Assembly: GCA_047639615.1 (NCBI GenBank)
Contig: JBLIOL010000205.1
Location: 1 to 10,304, forward strand
DNA: 10,304 bases
Direction of reading: 5' to 3'
DNA from: CAYWNK01 sp047639615
Lineage (GTDB): Bacteria > Planctomycetota > UBA1135 > GCA-002686595
The translations under genes were made by a program, and so were the position numbers. Positions within the stretch are counted from its first letter, which is position 1. Every line of letters starts with the position of its first letter. The notes beneath the pieces were generated by a model. The model saw only the letters and a program-made list of their open reading frames with translations, made no database searches and had not been told where the DNA came from. Shown piece after piece: positions 1 through 7,266 of the stretch.

Positions 1-1
1 T

Positions 2-1138
2 GTGCCGGCGCTGCCGACTCCCTGTACGGATGGGGAGCGGGTCTTTGCTTACCTGGCGACGTATGGGTTGGTGGCCCTGGATCTGGATGGGCAGTTGCTT
101 TGGGAGAAGCGCTTCCCACACCCTGGCAACGGGTTCGGTGTTGGGCTCTCGCCGCTGCTCGCCGATGGCAAGGTGATCTTGGTGCGCGACGGAGCACCGG
201 AGGCTGCCATCTTCGCCTTCGACGCCGAGGATGGCAGCGAGGCTTGGAAGATCGATCGCTTCGGATTCATCGAGTCGCACGGTTCACCCTTTCTGTGGAA
301 GAACGCCGGGCGCACGGAGCTGATCGTTGGGGGGACGGGGCAGGTGTGCTCCTTCGACCCGAGCAATGGCAAGCCGCTCTGGAATGTGACCGGGGTCACG
401 ATCTTCAACTGCACGACTCCGACCATGGATGCGGAGAGCTTGTACTTCGCTGGTTGGAGTACGGGCAACTCCAGTGGACGCTCCTTCTGGGAGGCTGGTT
501 TCGGTCGCTCGCTCGAACTTAGCGACGCGGAGGTGGCCGACCCGAAGTTGATCTTTAAGCGCATGGATGCGAACGGCGACGGGATCTTGGTCCTCGACGA
601 GATTCCGGAGAGTCGCTTCAAGGATGCCTTCGCGTTCTTGGACGAAGACGAGAACGGCACCTTGGACGAGGGTGAGGTGGTCGGCGACGACTCGAGATCC
701 AAGCCCCCTGGCAAGAACGTCATGCTCGCTATCGCGCGCGGAGGGTCTGGCGATGTCACCGAAACCCATGTGCGCTGGAAGTGGTCGCGCGGACTGCCCT
801 ACGTGGCTTCACCGTTGCTCTACGGTGGACGCGTCTGGCTCGTGAAGGCCGGCGGTATGGTCTCGTGCCTGGATGCGGAGAGTGGTAAGCGCATCTTGGA
901 TCGCGAGCGTTTGGAGGATCGCTCCGAGTACTACATGTCGCCTGTCGGCGCCTTCGGTCATGTGATCCTGGGCTCTGCCGAGGGCACTCTCTATATCCTG
1001 AAGGCCGACTCTGATGAGCTCGAGATCGTGCACCAGGCAGACTTCGGCGAAGGCCTCTTCGCGACCCCGGCCATTGTGGACGGCAAGGTCTACCTGCGCA
1101 CGGAGCGCACGCTCTGGGCCTTCGGCGCTAAGGATTGA
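2..1138 (+). CDS. PQQ-like beta-propeller protein with an internal EF-hand pair (5' end missing)
   Basis: The visible 378 residues are the C-terminal part of a larger protein. The reading frame is open to the left edge, and the first GTG is probably an internal valine, because the text starts in the middle of a propeller blade. Blade-like repeats of the type 'DGxVY...G.v.ALDa.tG..lW' are seen at about residues 10-37, 54-83, 102-131, 275-303, 317-335 and 359-375. Two canonical EF-hand loops sit between blades: residues 189-200 (D189, N191, D193, E200) and 214-225 (D214, D216, N218, D222, E225). Proteins with this repeat family are usually exported, and in planctomycetes they are abundant and mostly uncharacterised. 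Any signal peptide would lie outside the window. No PQQ-dehydrogenase catalytic motif was seen, so an enzymatic role is not claimed. The stop is TGA, followed by a hairpin with a T-run. Confidence 0.85.
   Translation: MPALPTPCTDGERVFAYLATYGLVALDLDGQLLWEKRFPHPGNGFGVGLSPLLADGKVILVRDGAPEAAIFAFDAEDGSEAWKIDRFGFIESHGSPFLWKNAGRTELIVGGTGQVCSFDPSNGKPLWNVTGVTIFNCTTPTMDAESLYFAGWSTGNSSGRSFWEAGFGRSLELSDAEVADPKLIFKRMDANGDGILVLDEIPESRFKDAFAFLDEDENGTLDEGEVVGDDSRSKPPGKNVMLAIARGGSGDVTETHVRWKWSRGLPYVASPLLYGGRVWLVKAGGMVSCLDAESGKRILDRERLEDRSEYYMSPVGAFGHVILGSAEGTLYILKADSDELEIVHQADFGEGLFATPAIVDGKVYLRTERTLWAFGAKD
566..676 (+). other. EF-hand calcium-binding pair within the beta-propeller protein
   Basis: There are two 12-residue loops 13 residues apart. 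The first is DANGDGILVLDE and the second DEDENGTLDEGE. Both have acidic or Asn side chains at loop positions 1, 3 and 5, Gly at 6 and Glu at 12, as expected for calcium coordination. The spacing is shorter than in a classic calmodulin lobe but normal for bacterial EF-hand pairs. Calcium binding is inferred from the motif only. Confidence 0.85.
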
Positions 1139-1149
1139 ATCGACCCTAG

Positions 1150-1235
1150 GGAGCCGCACCACTCGCGGCCGTTTTGCCCTCGTCACAGAAGTGTTTCGGA
1201 GCAGGGGTGAAAACGGTGGCGATTGGTGCGGCTCC
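1150..1235. repeat. 86-base imperfect palindrome between convergent genes
   Basis: The left arm 1150-1175 pairs with the right arm 1210-1235 without gaps. The outer 12 bases are perfect (GGAGCCGCACCA against TGGTGCGGCTCC). After one mismatch come four pairs, then one mismatch and one G-T position, then seven perfect pairs (CCGTTTT against AAAACGG). That gives 23 Watson-Crick pairs in 26 positions. The 34-base centre 1176-1209 has weaker pairing. The element lies wholly inside the 107-base gap between the stop codons of the beta-propeller gene and the minus-strand acetyltransferase gene. A bidirectional terminator is the simplest reading; a small structured RNA or a dispersed repeat unit are alternatives. 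Confidence 0.8.
1153..1175 (+). terminator. Probable intrinsic terminator of the beta-propeller gene
   Basis: GCCGC at 1153-1157 can pair with GCGGC at 1165-1169 around a 7-base loop, and TTTT follows at 1172-1175. It begins 15 bases after the TGA stop. The stem is short and the T-run is only four, so it is a modest terminator on its own. The larger palindrome that contains it offers a stronger competing fold. Read from the other strand, the right arm ends in the same CCGTTTT, so the acetyltransferase transcript meets a similar signal. Confidence 0.45.
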
Positions 1236-1245
1236 GTATGGTTGG

Positions 1246-1758
1246 TTAGCGAGTGAAGGAGTAGACCTGCGCGTCGTGGCTCTGGCCGTGAATGCAGAGT
1301 CGGGCGCGGAGGGTGCCTTCGTGGGTGGCGCCGGCTTTTTCGGCTACGCGGAGGCTGGGTAGATTGTCTACGGCGGCGATGATCTCCAGGCGCTCGAGGC
1401 CGGTGTTCTTCATGGCCCAGTCGCGTGCTAAGCGGGTAGCGCGGGTGGCGGCGCCGAGGCCTAGGGCGGAGGTGCGTACCCAATAGCCCAGGTTGGCGCA
1501 GCGGTGCTCGCTGTTGATGGCGTTGATGCCGCAGCCACCGAGGAAGCGCCCGTCGGCTGCGACGATGGCGAACTGGAATTCGGTGCGCGTGAGCCAGTGG
1601 CCTAGTTGGAGGGCCACCCAGCCCGCGGCTTCGGATTGCTGGTAGCCGGGGCGACACCAGGGGAGCCAGGGGTGCACTTCGGCGATCGATTCGGTCGCCG
1701 CCTCGAAGAGGGACGCCGCGTCGGAGGCCTCGATAGGGCGAATGCGAACCTGGTTCAT
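1246..1758 (-). CDS. GNAT-family N-acetyltransferase, RimJ/RimL-like
   Basis: This 170-residue protein has the length and layout of the RimJ/RimL type of GNAT enzymes, which move an acetyl group from acetyl-CoA to an amine, often a protein N-terminus. It opens with 'VRIRPIEASDAASLFEA', the usual first strand and helix. In the middle is 'NLGYWVRTSALGLGAATRATR', where the Gly/Ala-rich turn is the acetyl-CoA pyrophosphate loop. Near the end is 'NLPSLRVAEKAGA', the common 'N.xSxxVxEKxGF' motif B. The substrate cannot be told from the sequence. The gene is divergent from mnmH with 45 bases between the start codons and convergent with the beta-propeller gene. The ATG at 1758 has no Shine-Dalgarno sequence; a TATGGT ten bases upstream on the minus strand could be a -10 box for a very short leader. 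The stop is TAA. Confidence 0.85.
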   Translation of the reverse strand: MNQVRIRPIEASDAASLFEAATESIAEVHPWLPWCRPGYQQSEAAGWVALQLGHWLTRTEFQFAIVAADGRFLGGCGINAINSEHRCANLGYWVRTSALGLGAATRATRLARDWAMKNTGLERLEIIAAVDNLPSLRVAEKAGATHEGTLRARLCIHGQSHDAQVYSFTR

Positions 1759-1790
1759 GGGTTTATGACCATACAGCTTCGGCGTGGGCG

Positions 1791-1796
1791 TATCGT
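1791..1796 (+). promoter_or_regulatory. Candidate -10 box for a leaderless mnmH transcript
   Basis: TATCGT ends seven bases before the mnmH ATG at 1804 and matches TATAAT at four of six positions. This is where a -10 box would lie if transcription began at the ATG. No good -35 hexamer is seen about 17 bases upstream. The divergent spacer is only 45 bases, so promoters for both this gene and the acetyltransferase must overlap within it or reach into the coding sequences. Confidence 0.2.
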
Positions 1797-1803
1797 CCGG
1801 CCC

Positions 1804-2961
1804 ATGGATTCCAACCAGCGCTCCATTGCGGCACAGGTGCCGATGATGACGGCGGATCAGCTCCTAAAGGCGCCGGGGGCTGTGGTGATAGATCTGCGCA
1901 CGCCGGCGGAGTTCGCGGTGGATCATCTGCCCGGTGCGGTCAACGTGCCGCTGCTCAGCGATGAGGGGCGCGCGCTGGTGGGCTTGCTCTATAGCCAGCA
2001 CTCGCCGGAGGAGGCCTTCAGTGAAGGGCGCGAGTTGGTGACGCAGCGCGTGGAAGCGCTGGTGGCGGAGATCGCTGGGCACGTGGGCTGGGAGCCGCCG
2101 AAGGTGGACCTGGCCAAGCGCGTGCGCGAGATGACGGCGGCCGGAATCGCAGCCATGGAGCGCGACCTTGCTCCGGAGGCATTGGACTTGGATCTGGAGC
2201 GACCGGTGGTGCTGCACTGCTGGCGCGGGGGCTTGCGCTCGCGCAGTGTGGTGGCGCTGATGCGCAGCCTGGGGCTCGAGCGTGCGGTGGGCTTGTTCGA
2301 GGGTTACCGCGCTTATCGCGCGCGGGTGATCCAGGAGTTAGCGGCGTTTCAGTCCCCGCCGGCCTTCGCCCTGCGCGGATTGACTGGCGTGGGCAAGACA
2401 TTGGTCCTGCGCGAGATCGAGCGCCTGCGGCCGAGCTGGACGATCGACCTGGAAGGCTGCGCGGGACACCGCAGTTCCCTACTCGGCATGGTTGGCCTGC
2501 AACCGGTGAGCCAGAAGGAGTTCGATACGAACCTGGCGGCGCGCGTGCGCGCCGGTTTCGATGGGCCGGTGGTGTACGAGGGCGAGAGCCGCAAGGTGGG
2601 GGATGTGATCATTCCCGGACCCATGTGGGCTGCGCTGCAGGGCGCTACCAATATCGAGCTGACCGCTTCGCCCGAGGTGCGCGGACGGGTGCTGATGGAG
2701 GACTATTTGGCGCGCCCGGAAGCGCGGCCGAAGTTGCGCGAGCAATTAGAGGCCCTGGAGGCGCGCATGGACGGAACCCATGACTTACCTCGGCTGCTCG
2801 ATGAGCGCCGCGAGGCGGAGCTGGTTCAGGTGCTGCTGGAGCACTACTACGACCCGCTCTACCGCCGCAGCGAGAAGGGCAAGCAGTACGCGGCGAGTTT
2901 CGATGTGCAGGATCCGGTGCTTAGCGCGGCCGAAGTGGTGGCCTGGATCGAAGCGCAGTAG
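1804..2961 (+). CDS. mnmH: tRNA 2-selenouridine synthase (rhodanese + P-loop)
   Basis: MnmH (SelU, YbbB) replaces the sulphur of 2-thiouridine at tRNA wobble position 34 with selenium from selenophosphate, via a geranylated intermediate. The predicted 385 residues fit the family (E. coli 364). The N-terminal rhodanese domain has 'VIDLRTPAEF' at 28-37 and the active cysteine C139 in 'CWRGGLRSRS', followed by 'GYRAYR' at 167-172. The C-terminal half has a P-loop GLTGVGKT at 192-199, the family signature 'DLEGCAGHRSS' at 215-225 and 'YEGESRKVG' at 258-266. It closes with 'EHYYDPLYRRSEK', as in the E. coli protein. The frame is open upstream to 1606, but that part is antisense to the acetyltransferase gene and lacks homology. 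ATG 1804 places the rhodanese domain as in the family; ATG 1765 is an alternative. No selD is in the window. pepN follows 32 bases later. Confidence 0.93.
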   Translation: MDSNQRSIAAQVPMMTADQLLKAPGAVVIDLRTPAEFAVDHLPGAVNVPLLSDEGRALVGLLYSQHSPEEAFSEGRELVTQRVEALVAEIAGHVGWEPPKVDLAKRVREMTAAGIAAMERDLAPEALDLDLERPVVLHCWRGGLRSRSVVALMRSLGLERAVGLFEGYRAYRARVIQELAAFQSPPAFALRGLTGVGKTLVLREIERLRPSWTIDLEGCAGHRSSLLGMVGLQPVSQKEFDTNLAARVRAGFDGPVVYEGESRKVGDVIIPGPMWAALQGATNIELTASPEVRGRVLMEDYLARPEARPKLREQLEALEARMDGTHDLPRLLDERREAELVQVLLEHYYDPLYRRSEKGKQYAASFDVQDPVLSAAEVVAWIEAQ

Positions 2962-2962
2962 T

Positions 2963-2989
2963 AGCCTGGGCCGCCGCACCGCCCAGGCT
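2963..2989 (+). promoter_or_regulatory. Perfect 9-bp hairpin directly upstream of the pepN start
   Basis: AGCCTGGGC at 2963-2971 is the exact reverse complement of GCCCAGGCT at 2981-2989, with a 9-base loop. The stem begins one base after the mnmH stop codon and ends four bases before the pepN ATG. There is no T-run after it, so it is a poor intrinsic terminator. The only purine-rich stretch near the ATG (CAGG) is inside the right arm, so folding would cover the ribosome landing site. It could also protect the mnmH 3' end. Confidence 0.6.
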
Positions 2990-2993
2990 CACT

Positions 2994-5654
2994 ATGAAAA
3001 CCGACGTCGCTACCGAATCATCCACAGGCCCCGCCCCGAAGTACCGCAAGGACTACCGCCAGCCCGACTATTGGATCGACACGGTTTGGCTCGACTTCGA
3101 CCTGCACGATGGCAGTAGCACGGTGGGCGCAACCCTGAGCGTGCGCCGTAACGGGGAGCACGACCGGCCCCTGGTGCTCGATGGTGAGGAGCTAGAGACC
3201 TTGCTTGTTCAGGTGGGTAACGATGTGCGTGAAGCCGGCTCCGGCTACAGCATCGATGGGGATCAGCTGACCCTGGGCGATCTGCCGGCGGAGTTTGTGC
3301 TGACCACCGAGGTGCGCATCAAGCCCGAGTCCAACACGGCACTCTCGGGTCTGTACAAGACCAGCGGCAACTACTGCACCCAGTGCGAGGCCGAGGGCTT
3401 CCGACGCATCACTTGGTTCCTGGATCGCCCGGATGTGATGGCCGTCTATGAGGTGAGCATTAGCGCCGATGCAGCCACCTGCCCGGTGATGCTCTCCAAT
3501 GGCAACAAGGTCAGCGATGAGTCTCTGCCCGATGGACGCCACAAAGTCGTCTGGCAGGATCCATTCAAGAAGCCCTCGTACCTCTTCGCCTTGGTCGCCG
3601 GCGACCTGCACTGCCACGGCGGCACCTTTACCACCATGTCGGGGCGCGATGTGCGTTGCGAAATCTGGGTTGAGCCGCGCAACAAGGATGCTTGCGAGCA
3701 CGCGTTGCAGTCGTTGATGCACTCCATGACCTGGGACGAGGAGGCCTTCGGTCGCGAGTACGATCTGGATGTCTACATGATCGTGGCGGTCAACGACTTC
3801 AACATGGGCGCCATGGAAAACAAGGGCCTGAACGTCTTCAACTCGAAGTACGTGCTGGCGCGGCCTGACACGGCCACGGACTCCGATTACGAGGCCATCG
3901 AGAGCGTCATCGGCCACGAGTACTTCCACAACTGGACCGGCAACCGCATCACCTGCCGCGATTGGTTCCAGCTGACTCTCAAGGAGGGCCTGACCGTCTA
4001 CCGCGATCAGGAGTTCAGCGCCTGGCGCACGAGTCCGTCGGTCAAGCGCATCGACGATGTAGCTGGCTTGCGCAGCGCGCAGTTCATGGAGGATGCGGGC
4101 CCCATGGCGCACCCGATCCGTCCCGAGTCGTACATCGAGATGGACAACTTCTACACCTCTACCGTGTACCAGAAGGGCGCGGAGGTGATCCGCATGTACC
4201 GCACCTTGCTCGGAGTGGACGGCTTCCGCAAAGGCACGGACCTGTACTTCGAGCGGCACGATGGCCAGGCCGTTGCATGCGACGACTTTCGTGATGCCAT
4301 GGCGTCGTCCGCTGGGCGTGATTTCGAGCAGTTTGAGAACTGGTACCTGCAGGCGGGTACGCCCGTGCTCGAAGTGGAGAGCAGCTACGACGCTGCGGCG
4401 CAGACCTACGAATTGACCTTCCGGCAGAAAGCGCCGGCTGGTCAGGACGCGAGCCGCTTCCGGGCCATGCACATGCCCATTCGAATGGGGTTGCTCGCTC
4501 CCGATGGGGCGCCGCTTGCCTTGCACGTGGAGGGTGAGGCCGGCGGCGGTGAGCTGGAGCGCGTGATCGAGCTCGTGCAGCTCGAGACCTGCGTGCGCTT
4601 CACTCGGGTCGCAGCACAGCCCGTGGCTTCCTTGCTGCGCGCCTTCTCGGCGCCGGTGCTCCTGCGCTACACCCGTCCGCAGTCGGACCTGGCGCACCTG
4701 ATGGCTCACGATACGGATGCTTTCACCCGTTGGGACTCGGGTCAGACGCTCTACGGGGATGCGATTCTCAAGCTCGCCGGCGATGCCGCGGGCGAAGCGA
4801 ACTGGAGTGTGGAGAGCGCTCTGGTGGAGGCCTTCCGTGCGGTGCTCATCGATGAGCACTTGGACGGCTCGACGCGCGCACTGATGCTGGCCTTGCCCGG
4901 CGAGCGCGTGCTCTCCCAGGCCATGGATGTGATCGATCCGGACGCGCTCTACGCGGCGCGCAAGTTCGTGCGCCGCTCCCTGGCCCAGGCCTGCGCGGCG
5001 GAAATCGACACCATCTTCGCTGCCACCAAGTCCAGCGGAGCGTACGTGGCGGACAAGGGCGAGATCGATCGCCGGCGCCTGCACGGCACGGTCCTGTTCT
5101 ATCTGGCTGTCGCCGATGAGGCGCGTGGGGCCGAGTTAGCCGCAGCGGAGCTGGCTGCGGCGGACAATATGACCGACACCATGGCGGCCCTGAGCTGCCT
5201 GGTGGGGCTGGATGTGCCCCAGCGGGAAACCGCCCTGGCCGAGTTCTACGGCCGCTGGAAGGATGACCCCCTTGTGCTAGATAAGTGGTTCACCCTGCAG
5301 GCCTGCTCGCGCCTGCCCGGGGCGGCCCAGCGCGTCTTGGATCTGGCGGGGCACCCGGACTTCAGCCTCCGAAATCCCAACCGTGTGCGGGCCCTGCTGG
5401 GCGCGTTTGGTCAGGCTAACCCCACCGGCTTCCACCAGCGCGACGGCATGGGCTACCGCTTCCTGGCCGACCAGGTGATCGCCCTCGATGGCAAGAACCC
5501 CCAGATCGCCGCGCGTTTGGTGGGTGGTTTCAACACCTGGAAGCGCTACGACGCGGCCCGCCAGGCCCTGATGGGGGCCGAGCTGAAGCGTATTCAGGAC
5601 CAGGACGGGCTGAGCAAAAACACCTCCGAGATCGTATCCCGGGCCCTCGCCTAG
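2994..5654 (+). CDS. pepN: Aminopeptidase N, M1 family zinc metallopeptidase
   Basis: PepN removes N-terminal amino acids from peptides in the cytoplasm during protein turnover. The 886 residues match the family size (E. coli 870), and motifs keep a constant offset of 11 from E. coli. The zinc site is HEYFH at 308-312 with E331 as third ligand (HEXXH-X18-E), and E309 is the general base. The exopeptidase motif GAMEN is at 272-276. Q130 and E132 in 'CTQCEAEGFR' correspond to the substrate N-terminus pocket, and Y392 in 'VYQKGAEVIRM' is the transition-state tyrosine. From about residue 457 come the Ig-like domain and the helical C-terminal domain typical of the bacterial PepN branch. No signal peptide is visible. 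ATG 2994 leaves a normal short lead before the first domain. It is probably transcribed with mnmH, although a hairpin sits between them. It ends in TAG. Confidence 0.96.
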   Translation: MKTDVATESSTGPAPKYRKDYRQPDYWIDTVWLDFDLHDGSSTVGATLSVRRNGEHDRPLVLDGEELETLLVQVGNDVREAGSGYSIDGDQLTLGDLPAEFVLTTEVRIKPESNTALSGLYKTSGNYCTQCEAEGFRRITWFLDRPDVMAVYEVSISADAATCPVMLSNGNKVSDESLPDGRHKVVWQDPFKKPSYLFALVAGDLHCHGGTFTTMSGRDVRCEIWVEPRNKDACEHALQSLMHSMTWDEEAFGREYDLDVYMIVAVNDFNMGAMENKGLNVFNSKYVLARPDTATDSDYEAIESVIGHEYFHNWTGNRITCRDWFQLTLKEGLTVYRDQEFSAWRTSPSVKRIDDVAGLRSAQFMEDAGPMAHPIRPESYIEMDNFYTSTVYQKGAEVIRMYRTLLGVDGFRKGTDLYFERHDGQAVACDDFRDAMASSAGRDFEQFENWYLQAGTPVLEVESSYDAAAQTYELTFRQKAPAGQDASRFRAMHMPIRMGLLAPDGAPLALHVEGEAGGGELERVIELVQLETCVRFTRVAAQPVASLLRAFSAPVLLRYTRPQSDLAHLMAHDTDAFTRWDSGQTLYGDAILKLAGDAAGEANWSVESALVEAFRAVLIDEHLDGSTRALMLALPGERVLSQAMDVIDPDALYAARKFVRRSLAQACAAEIDTIFAATKSSGAYVADKGEIDRRRLHGTVLFYLAVADEARGAELAAAELAAADNMTDTMAALSCLVGLDVPQRETALAEFYGRWKDDPLVLDKWFTLQACSRLPGAAQRVLDLAGHPDFSLRNPNRVRALLGAFGQANPTGFHQRDGMGYRFLADQVIALDGKNPQIAARLVGGFNTWKRYDAARQALMGAELKRIQDQDGLSKNTSEIVSRALA

Positions 5655-5693
5655 CTCCTTTCGGCGCCTCACAACAAGAACGGCGGGCGGCGG

Positions 5694-5722
5694 TTGTAGG
5701 GGCCCGGGAGGCGGATTATCCT
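5694..5722 (+). promoter_or_regulatory. Weak promoter candidate upstream of purF
   Basis: TTGTAG at 5694-5699 and TATCCT at 5717-5722 are separated by 17 bases. They match the sigma-70 consensus at three and four of six positions. The site lies 65 bases before the purF ATG within the 133-base gap after pepN. Around the -10, GGCGGA-TTA-TCC-t-GCC could form a small hairpin with one bulged base. No riboswitch fold or PurR-type box was recognised in this gap. Confidence 0.25.
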
Positions 5723-5787
5723 GCCGGCTCTCGGGTCTGGCTCCCAGTCCCATCGTCGTCCCCGACCTGCAGCGAGCTCTCCACGAC

Positions 5788-7266
5788 ATGTGCGGCTTCA
5801 TTGGCATTTTCGGACCGGAAGGTACCGACGTTGCCCATCAGATCTACGAGGGCCTACTGGCCGTTCAGCACCGCGGGCAAGACGCCGCCGGGATCACCAC
5901 CTTCACCGATCGCTTCAAGGTGAAGAAGGGCTTCGGCCTGGTGGTTGAGGTCTTCAACGAAGACAACATGACCCGCCTAAAGGGCAACCTTGGGCTCGGG
6001 CACGTGCGCTACCCAACCGTGGGTGGCAACTCGGACGAGGACGCGCAGCCCTTCCACCACACCTTCCCGCTCGGGACGGCCATGGTGCACAACGGCAACG
6101 TGACCAACTTCGTGGAGCTGCACGAGACGCGTTTCCTTGATAAGGGCACGCGCCTAAACTCCTCCTGCGATCTTGAGGTGATCCTGTACGTCTTCCAGCA
6201 GGGCCTCGCCGAGCGCTACAAAGACAAGGGCACGGTCGACGTGGACGATGTGTTCTACGCGGTCGAGAAGGTCTACAAGGAAGTCCATGGCGCGTATTCC
6301 GTCTGCGCCATGATCGCGGACGTCGGCATGGTCTGCTTCCGCGACCCCTACGGCATCAAGCCCATCTGCTTCGGCGAGCGCGAGGACGAAGGCGGCAAGT
6401 CCTACGCCTGTGCTTCCGAGAGCGTGGTGCTCGACGTGAATGGCTACGAGCGCACGCTCGCCATCGGCCCGGGTGAAGCGCTCTTCGTGGACATGGATCG
6501 CAAGATTCACCAGCGCAAGCTCTCGAGCAACGAGCACACCCCGTGCATCTTCGAGTGGGTCTACTTCGCCCGCCCGGACTCTTTCCTGGACGAGGCCTCG
6601 GTCTACAAGACCCGCCAGCGCTTCGGCCAGGCACTCGGCAAGCAGTGGCGCGAGTCGGGCGCTCCCATGCCGGATGTGGTGATTCCGGTTCCGGATTCAG
6701 CGCGTGATGCGGCATTGGCCGTGGCGCTCGAGCTAGGTGTTCCGTACCGCGAAGGCTTGGTCAAGAACCGCTACATCGGGCGGACCTTCATCATGCCCGA
6801 CCAGAAGAGTCGCAGCGATTCGATCCGCCGCAAGCTGAACACCATCCCGATCGAGTTTGAGGGCAAGAAGGTCCTACTCGTGGATGATTCGGTGGTTCGC
6901 GGCAATACCTCCCGGCGCATCGTCGCCATGGCGCGCGAAGCCGGCGCGAAAGAGGTCTACTTCGGTGTGACCAGTCCGCCGCTGGTGGCTCCCTGCCCCT
7001 ACGGCATCGACATGGCCAGCAAGAAGGAGTTCATCGCCGACGGTCGCACGGTGGCGGAGGTCGGCGAGAGCCTGACCGTAGACCACCTGCTCTACTTGGA
7101 CCGCGAAGCCATGAACGCAGCTGCGAGCTGGGGTAATGACAAGCTGCAGAAGTTCTGCAACGCGTGCTTCACCGGCGAGTACCCGACTCCTGAAGTGACC
7201 CTCGAGCGCCTCAAGGCCATCGAGGCCGAACGCGTGGAGCACCGGGACAACGTGCCCACCGTATAG
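5788..7266 (+). CDS. purF: Amidophosphoribosyltransferase, iron-sulphur type
   Basis: PurF makes 5-phosphoribosylamine from PRPP and glutamine, the first committed step of purine synthesis. The N-terminal Ntn-hydrolase glutaminase domain starts 'MCGFIGIFG', with C2 as nucleophile after Met removal. R74, N102, G103 and D128 match the glutamine-site residues of the E. coli enzyme. The C-terminal phosphoribosyltransferase domain has the PRPP loop 'VLLVDDSVVRGNTS' at 362-375. Four cysteines, C253, C403, C457 and C460 ('CIFEWVYFARPDS', 'APCPYGID', 'CNACFTGEYP'), align with the 4Fe-4S ligands of the Bacillus subtilis enzyme. B. subtilis PurF is made with an 11-residue propeptide; here no in-frame ATG, GTG or TTG lies in the roughly 95 bases before the ATG, so the start is at the Met-Cys. 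Length 492 is normal. The next gene starts 24 bases after the TAG stop. Confidence 0.96.
   Translation: MCGFIGIFGPEGTDVAHQIYEGLLAVQHRGQDAAGITTFTDRFKVKKGFGLVVEVFNEDNMTRLKGNLGLGHVRYPTVGGNSDEDAQPFHHTFPLGTAMVHNGNVTNFVELHETRFLDKGTRLNSSCDLEVILYVFQQGLAERYKDKGTVDVDDVFYAVEKVYKEVHGAYSVCAMIADVGMVCFRDPYGIKPICFGEREDEGGKSYACASESVVLDVNGYERTLAIGPGEALFVDMDRKIHQRKLSSNEHTPCIFEWVYFARPDSFLDEASVYKTRQRFGQALGKQWRESGAPMPDVVIPVPDSARDAALAVALELGVPYREGLVKNRYIGRTFIMPDQKSRSDSIRRKLNTIPIEFEGKKVLLVDDSVVRGNTSRRIVAMAREAGAKEVYFGVTSPPLVAPCPYGIDMASKKEFIADGRTVAEVGESLTVDHLLYLDREAMNAAASWGNDKLQKFCNACFTGEYPTPEVTLERLKAIEAERVEHRDNVPTV

Noticed and set aside
1606..1803. 66-codon upstream extension of the mnmH reading frame
   Set aside because: It is antisense to the acetyltransferase coding sequence, and its translation has no rhodanese similarity. 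High-GC shadow coding explains the open frame.
3192..5084. Long minus-strand open frame of 630 codons opposite pepN
   Set aside because: pepN is certain from its motifs. The opposite frame is a GC-rich shadow with His/Arg/Ala/Val-rich text and no recognisable domain. Similar long shadows lie opposite purF with the glycosyltransferase and opposite the radical SAM gene.
5673..5697. ACAAC...GTTGT inverted repeat after pepN considered as a terminator
   Set aside because: Only five pairs around a long GC-rich loop and no T-run follows, so it does not qualify as a terminator. No other terminator was found after pepN.
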